39,306 nt of DNA from an uncultured Alphaproteobacteria bacterium (GTDB lineage Bacteria; Pseudomonadota; Alphaproteobacteria; HIMB59; GCA-002718135). Both the position numbers and the translations under genes were made by a program. Shown here in pieces: positions 28,148 to 35,912 of this stretch. Numbering within the stretch: the stretch's first letter is position 1; each line of letters begins with the position of its first letter. A model generated the notes under the pieces. The model saw only the letters and a list, made by a program, of their open reading frames with translations, was not told the DNA's origin and ran no database searches. The DNA lies in NCBI GenBank assembly GCA_902627245.1, contig CACOIH010000014.1, positions 1-39,306 of the forward strand. Direction: 5' to 3'.

Positions 28148-29739
28148 TAAATACTTCCCATTATTCTTTTTCTTATGTTTTCATTGGTCAATGCTGCAAC
28201 AACTAATACTGCACCCAAGAATACTCTATAAAATGACCCATCAACACCAGGTATATAAAAGAAAGCTTCCTTTGCAATTCCAAATATAACAGCACCCAGC
28301 ATGATTCCTAAAATAGTTCCGAACCCACCAGTTAAAACAACTCCACCAATAACTGCGGCCGCAATAGCTTCTAATTCTTTAAGATTTCCCTTAGCTGTAT
28401 CAGCTGTGTTTACTTCAAATACCTGACACGCTGCAAACATTGTTGCACAAAAAGCAGTAAACATAAATAGCCCTATTTTAACTTTATTAGTTGGGACACC
28501 ATTTGCTTGTGCAGCAGATAGGTTACCACCTGTAGAATAAATCCAGTTACCCACCTGAGTTTTACTTAATACAAAATAACATATGATTGCTAGTAATACC
28601 CAAATCATTACACAAGAATAAAGACCAGGAGCAAACTTATTACCGAACATATTTACATTCCAATCGGCGGTAAAGTATAACCAATCAAAGAAAGGTTCCA
28701 TAATATCCCCGCCAAAGAAATTTGCTACTGGTCTTGCGGTAATGAAAGAATCTATATATGCTCTAGCCAAATCTAAATCTGTTACTGCTTTAGCAGCTAC
28801 TTCTGGAACCTGAATGCCTGCATCAATTTTTTTCTGAATTGCTTCAACCATCGTTTCGTTTCCAGATTTTATAGCGTTGTCTAAAGTATTTTGCATTGTA
28901 TCTACCATCTTTTGTTTTTGTAAAAGTGTTTTAGTAACTGCAACTTTTTCATTAATGTAAGTTAATTGTTCTGTAAGTTTATTAATTGTTTTGTCAGGAG
29001 CTGTTTTTAAGATTTCTAATAGTTCTTCATTTGACAACGCTTTTGCAGCATCACGTTCCATCTCTCCATGACCTGGAACATTAATAATATTTTTTATATC
29101 GGGAAGATCAGTCACTGTAGTAGATCCAGCTGTCTGATCAGGTTTTTTATTAAAAGCTCGATATGTAACTTCTGTTAAACCTCTCAGGAAAAATAGACCC
29201 CCTAAGGTAACAATAAATGAAGCTATTCCACTTTTAACAATTATGTATCCCTGAAACCAACCAAAAGAAAGGGTCATCACTAAAGTTATTAAAAGTGCTG
29301 TTAAGGGAGAGACATTTGTTATTTCAAATAACTTTATGCCTTCAAAATGAAAACCACCTTCAAATGAAATGTAAGGTATAACAACAGCAAATCCCCATTT
29401 AAGTATCATTGCCATTGCTCCTCCAGCAAAACCAATCATGGAACCGACACTAAGATCAAATTCACCTGCTATGATGAGCATACCTGCTCCAAGTGCAACT
29501 ATACCCAATTGTGAAATAACCCTGAAGTTATTCCTAATTCCAAGTGCGTTAAAACCTTCACCAGCAAATGGATTTAATGAAAATTCTCCTTGTGGAATTG
29601 AGAAGTAACCTAGCATTGCAAAAAGTAAAAGCATAACACCCAAAGGTCCAACTTCTGGTCTTGCAAAAAATGCTGAGTACCATCTTTTAGGTTTTAACCT
29701 ATCTGATTCTTGTCTTTGAGGTTGTGCGTTTGAATTCAT
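28147..29739 (-). CDS. CUT2-type sugar ABC importer permease with large extra domain (system 1)
   Basis: Membrane subunit of the importer. The core is typical of ribose/xylose permeases: helix with AGEFDLSVGSMIGF (about residues 91-104), GIASFIVTLGGLFFLRGL (about 171-188), and the C-terminal EAIAAAVIGGVVLTGGFGTILG (about 457-478). At 530 residues it is about 150-200 longer than usual. The excess is an insertion at about 195-370, between two core helices, containing a hydrophilic, helix-forming, lysine/glutamate-rich stretch (about 225-335) flanked by aromatic, glycine-containing segments. By the family's topology this loop should face the periplasm. It follows SBP1 after a strong hairpin and overlaps the ATPase gene by one base. 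Confidence 0.93.
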   Translation of the reverse strand: MNSNAQPQRQESDRLKPKRWYSAFFARPEVGPLGVMLLLFAMLGYFSIPQGEFSLNPFAGEGFNALGIRNNFRVISQLGIVALGAGMLIIAGEFDLSVGSMIGFAGGAMAMILKWGFAVVIPYISFEGGFHFEGIKLFEITNVSPLTALLITLVMTLSFGWFQGYIIVKSGIASFIVTLGGLFFLRGLTEVTYRAFNKKPDQTAGSTTVTDLPDIKNIINVPGHGEMERDAAKALSNEELLEILKTAPDKTINKLTEQLTYINEKVAVTKTLLQKQKMVDTMQNTLDNAIKSGNETMVEAIQKKIDAGIQVPEVAAKAVTDLDLARAYIDSFITARPVANFFGGDIMEPFFDWLYFTADWNVNMFGNKFAPGLYSCVMIWVLLAIICYFVLSKTQVGNWIYSTGGNLSAAQANGVPTNKVKIGLFMFTAFCATMFAACQVFEVNTADTAKGNLKELEAIAAAVIGGVVLTGGFGTILGIMLGAVIFGIAKEAFFYIPGVDGSFYRVFLGAVLVVAALTNENIRKRIMGSI

Positions 29740-29752
29740 AAAATTGTAAAAA

Positions 29753-29772
29753 AAGCCGCCCGAAGGCGGCTT
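29753..29772 (-). terminator. strong hairpin with T run between SBP1 and permease (attenuating terminator)
   Basis: On the minus strand an eight-base stem, AAGCCGCC paired with GGCGGCTT, closes on a TTCG tetraloop and is followed by a run of seven T. It begins 12 bases after the SBP1 stop and ends shortly before the permease ATG. It has the form of an intrinsic terminator inside an operon, which would let SBP1 be made in excess over the membrane subunits. Confidence 0.8.
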
Positions 29773-29784
29773 AAAGATTAATTA

Positions 29785-30693
29785 TTATCTATCAATACCA
29801 GCTAATGCTGAAACTGAAGCAGCATTAGACTTATCAACAAATCCTGGTCCAGATGGAATATTTGCACCTGGTAATAATCCTGCACTGTTGTTGTATAAGT
29901 GTAGAACTATAATTGGCATATAGCCTTGTAGTCTTTGTTGTTGGTCAATAGTAAATGAAACTTTACCAGCTCCAATTAAGTCCATAACTCCTGGGCTTAA
30001 ATCGAAACATGCGTGGTGAATACCACTCATACCAAGATCATCCATTGCTTTTGCAACACCTTCACAAACGTGCGGTCCTACTGATAGAACTGCATCAACG
30101 TCTGGGTTAGCTTGTAAAGCAGCAGTTGCACGAGTTACAATAGTTGCTGGGTCAGAAGTAGTGTCTGTAAATTCCATTGGAACAGCTTCTCCATAACCTT
30201 CACATCTGTCAACAAGTGCAGTGTTGTAAGCTTCTTGGATCATACATAGTGCTTTAGTAGCTCCTTCTGAAGCAGCTCTTGCACCTGCTTTTTGACCAGC
30301 AAGATACTCAGGCTGACCAACGTGCATTAAAGCACCTAAAGCAGCTGAGTTTTCAAGACCTGAGTTCATTGTTACAACTGGTACACCAGCAGCAACAGCA
30401 GCTTTAATTGCTGGGCCTAACGCATCTGGATCAGGTAATGAAATTACCATACCATCTGGCTGAGTTGCAGCAGCAGCTTGAATTGAACTTGCCATATCTG
30501 CCATATCAGCTGAAGGGTTGTAGATGTATTCAAAATCAGCACCGATTGCTCTAGCTGCATCTTCACCACCCTTTTGCACTACTGGCCAGAAAGGATCTTT
30601 ACCTTCACCGTGCGTTACCATAACGTATCTTTCAGCGAAGGCTGCACTTGTAGCAAATACGATTGCTACAACTGTCATAAGAAGTTTTTTCAT
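29785..30693 (-). CDS. periplasmic sugar-binding protein, ribose/LacI type (system 1)
   Basis: Captures the substrate in the periplasm for the system 1 importer. The signal peptide is residues 1-20 (cleavage after AAFA). The mature protein is a type 1 periplasmic binding fold: YVMVTHGEGKDPFWPVVQKGGEDAA, then the DGMVISLPDPDALGPAIKAAVAAGVPVVTMNSG hinge region, and FTIDQQQRLQGYMPI late in the protein. Ligand identity cannot be assigned from sequence. Base use is richer in alanine and G+C than its neighbours, as expected for an abundant protein. The ribosome binding site is a perfect AGGAGG (30701-30706), seven bases before the ATG. Confidence 0.93.
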   Translation of the reverse strand: MKKLLMTVVAIVFATSAAFAERYVMVTHGEGKDPFWPVVQKGGEDAARAIGADFEYIYNPSADMADMASSIQAAAATQPDGMVISLPDPDALGPAIKAAVAAGVPVVTMNSGLENSAALGALMHVGQPEYLAGQKAGARAASEGATKALCMIQEAYNTALVDRCEGYGEAVPMEFTDTTSDPATIVTRATAALQANPDVDAVLSVGPHVCEGVAKAMDDLGMSGIHHACFDLSPGVMDLIGAGKVSFTIDQQQRLQGYMPIIVLHLYNNSAGLLPGANIPSGPGFVDKSNAASVSALAGIDR

Positions 30694-30700
30694 ATTATAT

Positions 30701-30718
30701 CCTCCTAATAATTATTAG
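30701..30718 (-). promoter_or_regulatory. consensus ribosome binding site of SBP1 embedded next to a 14-base palindrome
   Basis: AGGAGG (30701-30706) is the strongest ribosome binding site in the window and fixes the SBP1 start. The perfect palindrome CTAATAATTATTAG (30705-30718) overlaps its first bases. Pairing in the RNA could mask the site weakly, or the palindrome could be a protein-binding site; neither is shown. Confidence 0.6.
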
Positions 30719-30743
30719 ATGGTGGACGTTAATATGGGCAAGA

Positions 30744-30768
30744 TTTCAAATCAAGATCAAATTTGAAA
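30744..30768. promoter_or_regulatory. candidate operator: inverted repeat in the SBP1/isomerase divergent region
   Basis: TTTCAAAT (30744-30751) and ATTTGAAA (30761-30768) form a perfect eight-base dyad with a nine-base spacer. It lies between the divergently transcribed importer and isomerase genes, where the SBP1 promoter is expected. Spacing of the half-site centres is 17 bases, suited to a dimeric repressor or activator. No regulator gene is present nearby, so the cognate protein is unknown. Confidence 0.4.
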
Positions 30769-30911
30769 CATCCTAAAAAAATTATTGATATAAGCATCTA
30801 TTGCGTCAAATTGTAGTTTTTAGATACCTGTTATGAGAAATGGGGTATGTATTAGAGAGAGAAAATTATCGTTTTGATTTTATTGATTTTCAGATTATGG
30901 TAACATCTTAT

Positions 30912-31889
30912 ATGAGTCAAAAATTTGGTGCAGGAATTTGGCATTTTGCTACATATGTTGATAGATATAATACCGAGGGTTACGGTGAGCCCCGTAGTGT
31001 GCTTGATGCTATTAAATTAGCAGGTCAGGTTAAGGATCTCTCAGTTGTAGATATAAATTATCCTTATTTTGGAGGCTCATTTACAAATCAAGAAATTAAG
31101 GATGAGCTAGATAAAGTTAATTTAGAAGTTATTGGAATTACTCCAGAGATCTATACTAAAGAATTTAGAAAAGGTGCGTTTACAAATCCTGACTCTGGCA
31201 TTCGTAATAGAGCTCATGAACTTATTACAGAAGCGTGTGATGCTGTGCGATTTTTTAATGCTGCTTATGTTAAGTTATGGCCAGGTCAAGATGGTTGGGA
31301 TTATCCTTTTCAAGTAGATCACAGAACATTATGGAAAAATTCAATGGATGGAGTTGCAAGACTAGCAAGCGAAAATCCAGATCTTAAATTTGTAATCGAA
31401 TATAAGCCGCGCGAGCCAAGGGTTAAAATGAGCTATGACTCGGTTTCAAGAACTTTACTGGGTATAGAAAAAATTGGGCTTCCAAATATTGGTATATTAC
31501 TTGATTTTGGACATGCTATTTATGGTGGTGAGTCAGCTGCTGACTCTGCTCAACTAGCTATAGATTATGGTCGCTTATTTGGAATGGATGTTAATGACAA
31601 TTATAGATCTTGGGATGATGATCTAATTGCTGGTAGCTTACATCCTATAGAAATATTTGAATTTTTTTATGTTTTAAAAAAGAATAATTGGGAAGGTGTT
31701 TGGCAACTTGATCAGTTTCCATTTAGAGAAGATAGTGTACAGATGGCAAATCAAGCAATCGACTTCTTAAAATCAATAGATAAGGCTTTGAATGATTTAG
31801 ATATGAAAGCACTTGAAGAAGCTCAAGCTAATCATGATGCAATGACTGCGTTAAAAATTGCACAGAAATCACTTTATAAATTTTTATAG
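30912..31889 (+). CDS. TIM-barrel sugar isomerase (xylose isomerase-like, L-rhamnose isomerase-related)
   Basis: Probable aldose-ketose isomerase of the AP endonuclease 2 superfamily. The pattern matches the Pseudomonas-type L-rhamnose isomerase layout. Glu is in [10 protein letters not shown], Asp and His in [11 protein letters not shown], the Asp pair in [15 protein letters not shown], and a late Asp in [11 protein letters not shown]. The usual metal His of the FHFND segment appears to be Asp here (GMDVND). Conserved similarity begins at [16 protein letters not shown], so I choose ATG 30912 (325 residues). ATG 30897 and ATG 30840 (349 residues) are open in frame, and none has a good ribosome binding site. 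It is divergent from SBP1 and ends four bases from the kinase stop. The substrate could be D-apiose, a 6-deoxyhexose or another aldose; not assignable from sequence. Confidence 0.85.
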   Translation: MSQKFGAGIWHFATYVDRYNTEGYGEPRSVLDAIKLAGQVKDLSVVDINYPYFGGSFTNQEIKDELDKVNLEVIGITPEIYTKEFRKGAFTNPDSGIRNRAHELITEACDAVRFFNAAYVKLWPGQDGWDYPFQVDHRTLWKNSMDGVARLASENPDLKFVIEYKPREPRVKMSYDSVSRTLLGIEKIGLPNIGILLDFGHAIYGGESAADSAQLAIDYGRLFGMDVNDNYRSWDDDLIAGSLHPIEIFEFFYVLKKNNWEGVWQLDQFPFREDSVQMANQAIDFLKSIDKALNDLDMKALEEAQANHDAMTALKIAQKSLYKFL

Positions 31890-31892
31890 ATT

Positions 31893-33359
31893 TTAAAAAT
31901 AAAATTTTTTTAAAACTTGTTTCCAATTTTCATAACTTTTGTTTGCTGAATTGTTTTTTGATGGAGTATAAACTAAATATTTTTGTTTTAGTGTTGTCAT
32001 TTCTTTAAAATTCTTTTTAATTTTCATACCTAGTAAACCCATCATTAATGCTCCATAAGAAGACATATCTTTATAATTAGTTACATATATTTTTTTATTT
32101 AAAGTATTAGACAGGAATTGAATAAATGGAGTATTAGAAACTATACCTCCATCAATAAAAATATCATTATACTTTATTTTATTTTTAATATCTAAGTCAT
32201 CTAGATAATCTTTAATTTGAAATGCTATAGACTCAAGAGCTGCTCTTATTATATGATTCTTATTAATAGAAGGTGTTAATCCATATATTAATGCCTTGCT
32301 ATTAGGCTTCCAATGAGGAGAACTTAAACCAACAAAAGCTGGAACGAAAACTACACCTTCAGTATTTTTAGTCTTAACAAATACTTGATCAGTCTCTTTC
32401 TCATTACTTATAATTTTTAAATTATTTTTAAGCCAACTTATAGTAGCTCCAGCATAATTAATTAGACACTCATAAGAATATGACGGTTTATTTCTATAAA
32501 CATAAGAAAGTGTAGTAATAATATTATTATTATGTTCAAATGACTGGCCTATATTTGTTAATATTGAGGCGCCTGTACCTAAAGTAACTTTAGTATTGCC
32601 CTTACTGAAACATTGATTTGCGAAAATTGAAGCTTGTGAATCTCCTATTACCCCTGAAATAGGAATGTTCTTATTTAATATCCCGTTAAAATTTGTATAT
32701 CCAAATATTGACGAACTTTCTTTAACATCTGGGAGGCTATGTAAATTTAATTTAAATAATTTTAAAAGATTCGTGCTCCAAACAAGTGAGCTATTATCAA
32801 ATAAAAGAGTTCTAGATGCATTTGTATAGTCGGTAGAATATATTTTTTGATTGGTTAATTGATAAATAAGAAATGTATCAATTGTGCCAAATAAAGCCGA
32901 GCCATTTTTTAATTTATCTTTAATTTTTTTATTTGAATTTAACAATTCTATCAATTTCGGTGCAGGAAAATATGTATCTAGTGTGAGTCCTGTCTTTTTT
33001 TTTATTAAATTTTTATTTTTTATTGATTTATTTATTTTATCACAAATTTTTTGACCCCTTCTACATTGCCATACAATTGCATTATGGAGAGGTTTGCCTG
33101 ATTTTTTGTCAAATATTACAAAGGTTTCCCTTTGATTAGTAATGCTTAAAAATAAATTCTTGTCATATTTAATTTTTTTAGAAATTTTTTTTACTAAAAA
33201 AAATATATTTTTCATTATTTCATTGGCATCGTGCTCTACATGACCTCTGGATTTTTGAATCTGTTTATGTGATTTAGAAATCTTAGATATAAGTTTAAAT
33301 TTTTTATTGTATAAAAAAATTGTAGTAGATGAAGTGCTTTGATCAAGTGATAAATACAT
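31893..33359 (-). CDS. FGGY-family carbohydrate kinase, glycerol kinase-like
   Basis: ATP-dependent kinase of a polyol or ketose. The N-terminal phosphate loop is LSLDQSTSSTTIFLY and the second domain has TLGTGASIL and IDGGIVSNTPFIQF. It resembles glycerol kinase more than xylulokinase: NQRETF (Arg77, Glu78), Tyr130 in LDTYFPAPK and Asp240 in GDSQAS sit where E. coli GlpK has Arg83, Glu84, Tyr135 and Asp245, which bind glycerol. FVPAFVGLSSPHW and YTNASRTLLFD are also GlpK-like. It lacks the xylulokinase-type MHG motif. Length 488 is normal. The start overlaps the transketolase C-subunit stop by one base. That coupling argues for a ketose or branched substrate (such as apulose or xylulose) rather than plain glycerol. 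Function is inferred. Confidence 0.9.
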   Translation of the reverse strand: MYLSLDQSTSSTTIFLYNKKFKLISKISKSHKQIQKSRGHVEHDANEIMKNIFFLVKKISKKIKYDKNLFLSITNQRETFVIFDKKSGKPLHNAIVWQCRRGQKICDKINKSIKNKNLIKKKTGLTLDTYFPAPKLIELLNSNKKIKDKLKNGSALFGTIDTFLIYQLTNQKIYSTDYTNASRTLLFDNSSLVWSTNLLKLFKLNLHSLPDVKESSSIFGYTNFNGILNKNIPISGVIGDSQASIFANQCFSKGNTKVTLGTGASILTNIGQSFEHNNNIITTLSYVYRNKPSYSYECLINYAGATISWLKNNLKIISNEKETDQVFVKTKNTEGVVFVPAFVGLSSPHWKPNSKALIYGLTPSINKNHIIRAALESIAFQIKDYLDDLDIKNKIKYNDIFIDGGIVSNTPFIQFLSNTLNKKIYVTNYKDMSSYGALMMGLLGMKIKKNFKEMTTLKQKYLVYTPSKNNSANKSYENWKQVLKKFYF

Positions 33360-34291
33360 TAACTTATTAGGTTCTTTGCAATTTCTGCTAATCTTTTGGG
33401 CTCCATATTATAATGATCTAGAACATCACTTTGTGAACCATTAATCATATACTCGTCTGGAAAGCCAATAATTTTGAAATTTGTTGTGATTTTTTTTTGA
33501 GCTAAAATACTTGAACATCTTTCTCCCAACCCTCCACTTTCACTATGTTCTTCTAATGTTATAATACCTCTAGTATGTTTTATAGAATCTAAAAAAAGAC
33601 TCTCATCAAAAGGTTTAATGGTGTGCATGCTAATTAGTGTGCATTTGAAATTATCTTTTTCAAGTATTTCTATTGCCTTATATGCTCTTTGAACAGTCTC
33701 ACCCGTTGCAATAAAAACTAGGTCTTTACCTTCTTTGATACTAATACCCTTACCTATTTTAAATGATTGATTATCATTGTGTATTTTTAACATTGGTTTT
33801 TTTCCAAATCTTACAAATAATGGTTCATTAAAATTTACAGCTGCTTGAATTATTTTTTTTGTTTCAAAATTATCACATGGAATAACGATATTTAAATTGT
33901 TAATGGCTCTCAATACAGCAATATCATGAATAGAGTGGTGTGTAGATCCAAGCTGACCATAACTGACACCAGAGCTGATCCCAACAAGTGTAACTGGATG
34001 GTTTGAGTAAGCGATATCATTTTTAATTTGTTCTAAAGCTCTTGCAGTTAAAAAACTAGAAGGGGATACTCCAAATACTTTTTTTCCAACAGCTGACAAA
34101 CCTGCACAAATTGCTACTAGGTTTTGCTCAGCAATTCCAACTTCAATAATTTGATCTGGAAGTTCTTTTCCAAAGTTTGTTAGTTTACCTGAACCCCTGG
34201 AGTCACTTGTAACAACAACAATATCTTTATCGTGTCTTGCAAGATCAAGTAAAGTTTCGGAAAAAACCTCTAAGTTAGCTTTTTCAATCAT
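33359..34291 (-). CDS. transketolase, C-terminal subunit (pyrimidine-binding and C-terminal domains)
   Basis: Second half of a split transketolase. VGIAEQNLVAICAGLSAVG (about residues 52-70) has the glutamate that activates thiamine diphosphate. SSFLTARALEQIKNDIAY and the GSTHHSIHD loop follow, then the transketolase C domain (LVFIATGETVQRAYKA and GIITLEEHSESGGLGE). Length 310 is right for this subunit. It overlaps the N-subunit gene by eight bases, so they are made together, and the kinase gene by one base. Split transketolases often serve dedicated catabolic routes, for example apulose-4-phosphate or sulfo-sugar transketolases, while a full-length transketolase serves central metabolism. 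Whether one exists elsewhere in this genome is unknown. Confidence 0.93.
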   Translation of the reverse strand: MIEKANLEVFSETLLDLARHDKDIVVVTSDSRGSGKLTNFGKELPDQIIEVGIAEQNLVAICAGLSAVGKKVFGVSPSSFLTARALEQIKNDIAYSNHPVTLVGISSGVSYGQLGSTHHSIHDIAVLRAINNLNIVIPCDNFETKKIIQAAVNFNEPLFVRFGKKPMLKIHNDNQSFKIGKGISIKEGKDLVFIATGETVQRAYKAIEILEKDNFKCTLISMHTIKPFDESLFLDSIKHTRGIITLEEHSESGGLGERCSSILAQKKITTNFKIIGFPDEYMINGSQSDVLDHYNMEPKRLAEIAKNLIS

Positions 34292-35117
34292 TTTCTAATT
34301 GTATTTTTTGTTTATTCAGTTCATCAATGGCTTTTGTATATTGATCATCGTCAGGAACTTTGTGATGCCAAACTACTTCGTTTTCTATAAAACTTACCCC
34401 TTTGCCTTTAATAGTATTTGCTATTATTACGTTTGGTTTTTTATTTTCAAAAGGCACTTCTTTGAAAACATTTATTAAATCTTCTACTGAGTTACCATTT
34501 ACCTCTTTCACTGATAAGCCAAAGGATGTAAATTTTTCTTTGAGTGGCTCCAAAGGATTTACATTTTCTGTCTCTCCAGTAATTTGTAATCTATTTCTAT
34601 CAATGATAATAATTAAATTATCTAAGTTATACTTATTAGCAGTCATCAATCCCTCCCACACAGAGCCTTCACTTAACTCTCCATCACCTAAAAGGGTAAA
34701 AACACTATAAGGTTTTGTATCTAGTTTAAATCCTATTGCCATTCCAACTGCCACTGACAAACCATGTCCTAAAGCTCCTGTGTTATGCTCTACTCCAAAT
34801 ACTTTTCTGGTTGGATGTCCAATAAAATGGGAATTGAATTTGTTTAAAGTTAAAAGCTGTTCCTTTGTATAAAATCCTTTATCACATAAAATTGTATATA
34901 ATGCTTCCACAGAATGGCCTTTACTTTGTATGTAGTGATTACGATCGTTTGAATTAAAATTACTTGGGTCAACTTTTAAAATTTTATTATACAATACATT
35001 AAGTATATCAATACAAGAAAGACTTCCGGCTGTATGTCCTGCGCCAGATTTATAAATTATTTCTAAAATTGTTTTTCGGTATTCAATAGATTTTGATTGT
35101 AGTGTTTTTATGTTCAT
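34284..35117 (-). CDS. transketolase, N-terminal subunit (thiamine diphosphate-binding domain)
   Basis: First half of a split transketolase. It carries the thiamine diphosphate-Mg motif LLGDGELSEGSVWEGLMTA with the terminal IIIIDRN (about residues 144-175). GAGHTAGSLSCIDILNVLY and SKGHSVEALY upstream are the family's cofactor and substrate loops. I start at ATG 35117 (277 residues), where family similarity begins (IEYRKTILEIIYKSGAGH). The open frame extends to 35228, but that would overlap frcA by 85 bases with an unrelated Cys/Arg-rich leader. The gap to frcA is then 26 bases and the overlap with the C-subunit eight. The substrate is not determinable by sequence alone. Confidence 0.93.
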   Translation of the reverse strand: MNIKTLQSKSIEYRKTILEIIYKSGAGHTAGSLSCIDILNVLYNKILKVDPSNFNSNDRNHYIQSKGHSVEALYTILCDKGFYTKEQLLTLNKFNSHFIGHPTRKVFGVEHNTGALGHGLSVAVGMAIGFKLDTKPYSVFTLLGDGELSEGSVWEGLMTANKYNLDNLIIIIDRNRLQITGETENVNPLEPLKEKFTSFGLSVKEVNGNSVEDLINVFKEVPFENKKPNVIIANTIKGKGVSFIENEVVWHHKVPDDDQYTKAIDELNKQKIQLEND

Positions 35118-35143
35118 TAGGTTTATTAAATTTTTTTCAAAAA

Positions 35144-35911
35144 TTAATTTTGTTTTGGAGGCTCTTTTGCTCCAGTCATAAATGCAACTGCATCTGACAT
35201 TGAATACTCTTTTGGATTGATAACACAAAGTCTTTTACCAAGGCGGTGTATGTGTATTCTATCTGAAACTTCGAAAACATGGGGCATGTTATGAGAAATT
35301 AGTATTATTGGTATTCCTTTAGCTCTTACTTCTCCAATTAAATCTAAAACTCTTCTGCTTTCCTTAACACCTAAGGCTGCAGTTGGCTCATCCATTATTA
35401 TTACTTTTGTTCCAAAAGTTGTAGCCCGAGCAACAGCCACTCCTTGTCTTTGGCCTCCGGACAATGTTTCAACTGGTTGGTTAATATTTTGTATAGTCAA
35501 AAGACCAAGCTCTGAAAGTTTTTCTCTAGCAAGTTTTTGCATTTTAAAACGATCCATAAATCTAAACAAATCTCCCATTATTCCTGGTTGTCTGATCTCT
35601 CTACCTAAAAACATATTATCTGAAATTGATAAAGCAGGTGACAATGCAAGATTTTGATAAACTGTCTCAATTCCAACTTTTCTTGCTTCCATTGGAGAAT
35701 TAAAATTTACCTCATTACCATCTAATAGTATCTTTCCCTCATCAGGTTGTACAGCTCCACACAATGCTTTAATCAAAGTAGATTTACCAGCTCCGTTATC
35801 ACCAATAACTCCAAGAACTTCGTTTGGATATAATTCTAAATTAGCATTATCCAATGCAACAACTCTTCCATAACGCTTAGATAAACTTATTGATTGAAGA
35901 ATAGGTTCCAT
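35144..35911 (-). CDS. frcA: fructose-type sugar ABC importer, ATP-binding subunit
   Basis: Single-module importer ATPase of 255 residues that strongly resembles rhizobial FrcA throughout. Walker A is GDNGAGKST, followed by GIETVYQNLALSPALSISDNMFLGREIRQPGIMG. The signature is LSGGQRQ and Walker B is VIIMDEPTAALG. The C-terminal segment IHIHRLGKRLCVINPKEYSMSDAVAFMTGAKEPP is FrcA-specific from memory of the family. It starts one base after the frcC stop and drives uptake with FrcB and FrcC. Fructose, mannose and ribose are substrates of the characterised Sinorhizobium system; the actual ligand here could differ. Confidence 0.93.
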   Translation of the reverse strand: MEPILQSISLSKRYGRVVALDNANLELYPNEVLGVIGDNGAGKSTLIKALCGAVQPDEGKILLDGNEVNFNSPMEARKVGIETVYQNLALSPALSISDNMFLGREIRQPGIMGDLFRFMDRFKMQKLAREKLSELGLLTIQNINQPVETLSGGQRQGVAVARATTFGTKVIIMDEPTAALGVKESRRVLDLIGEVRAKGIPIILISHNMPHVFEVSDRIHIHRLGKRLCVINPKEYSMSDAVAFMTGAKEPPKQN

Positions 35912-35912
35912 A

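Noticed and set aside
30840-30911. Longer N-terminus of the sugar isomerase starting at ATG 30840
   Set aside because: Not excluded, but the extra 24 residues do not look like the family and would push the gene into the control region; similarity begins right after ATG 30912.
34402-34710. 102-codon plus-strand open frame opposite the transketolase N-subunit gene
   Set aside because: Antisense shadow of a strongly conserved coding region; no start signal or family resemblance.
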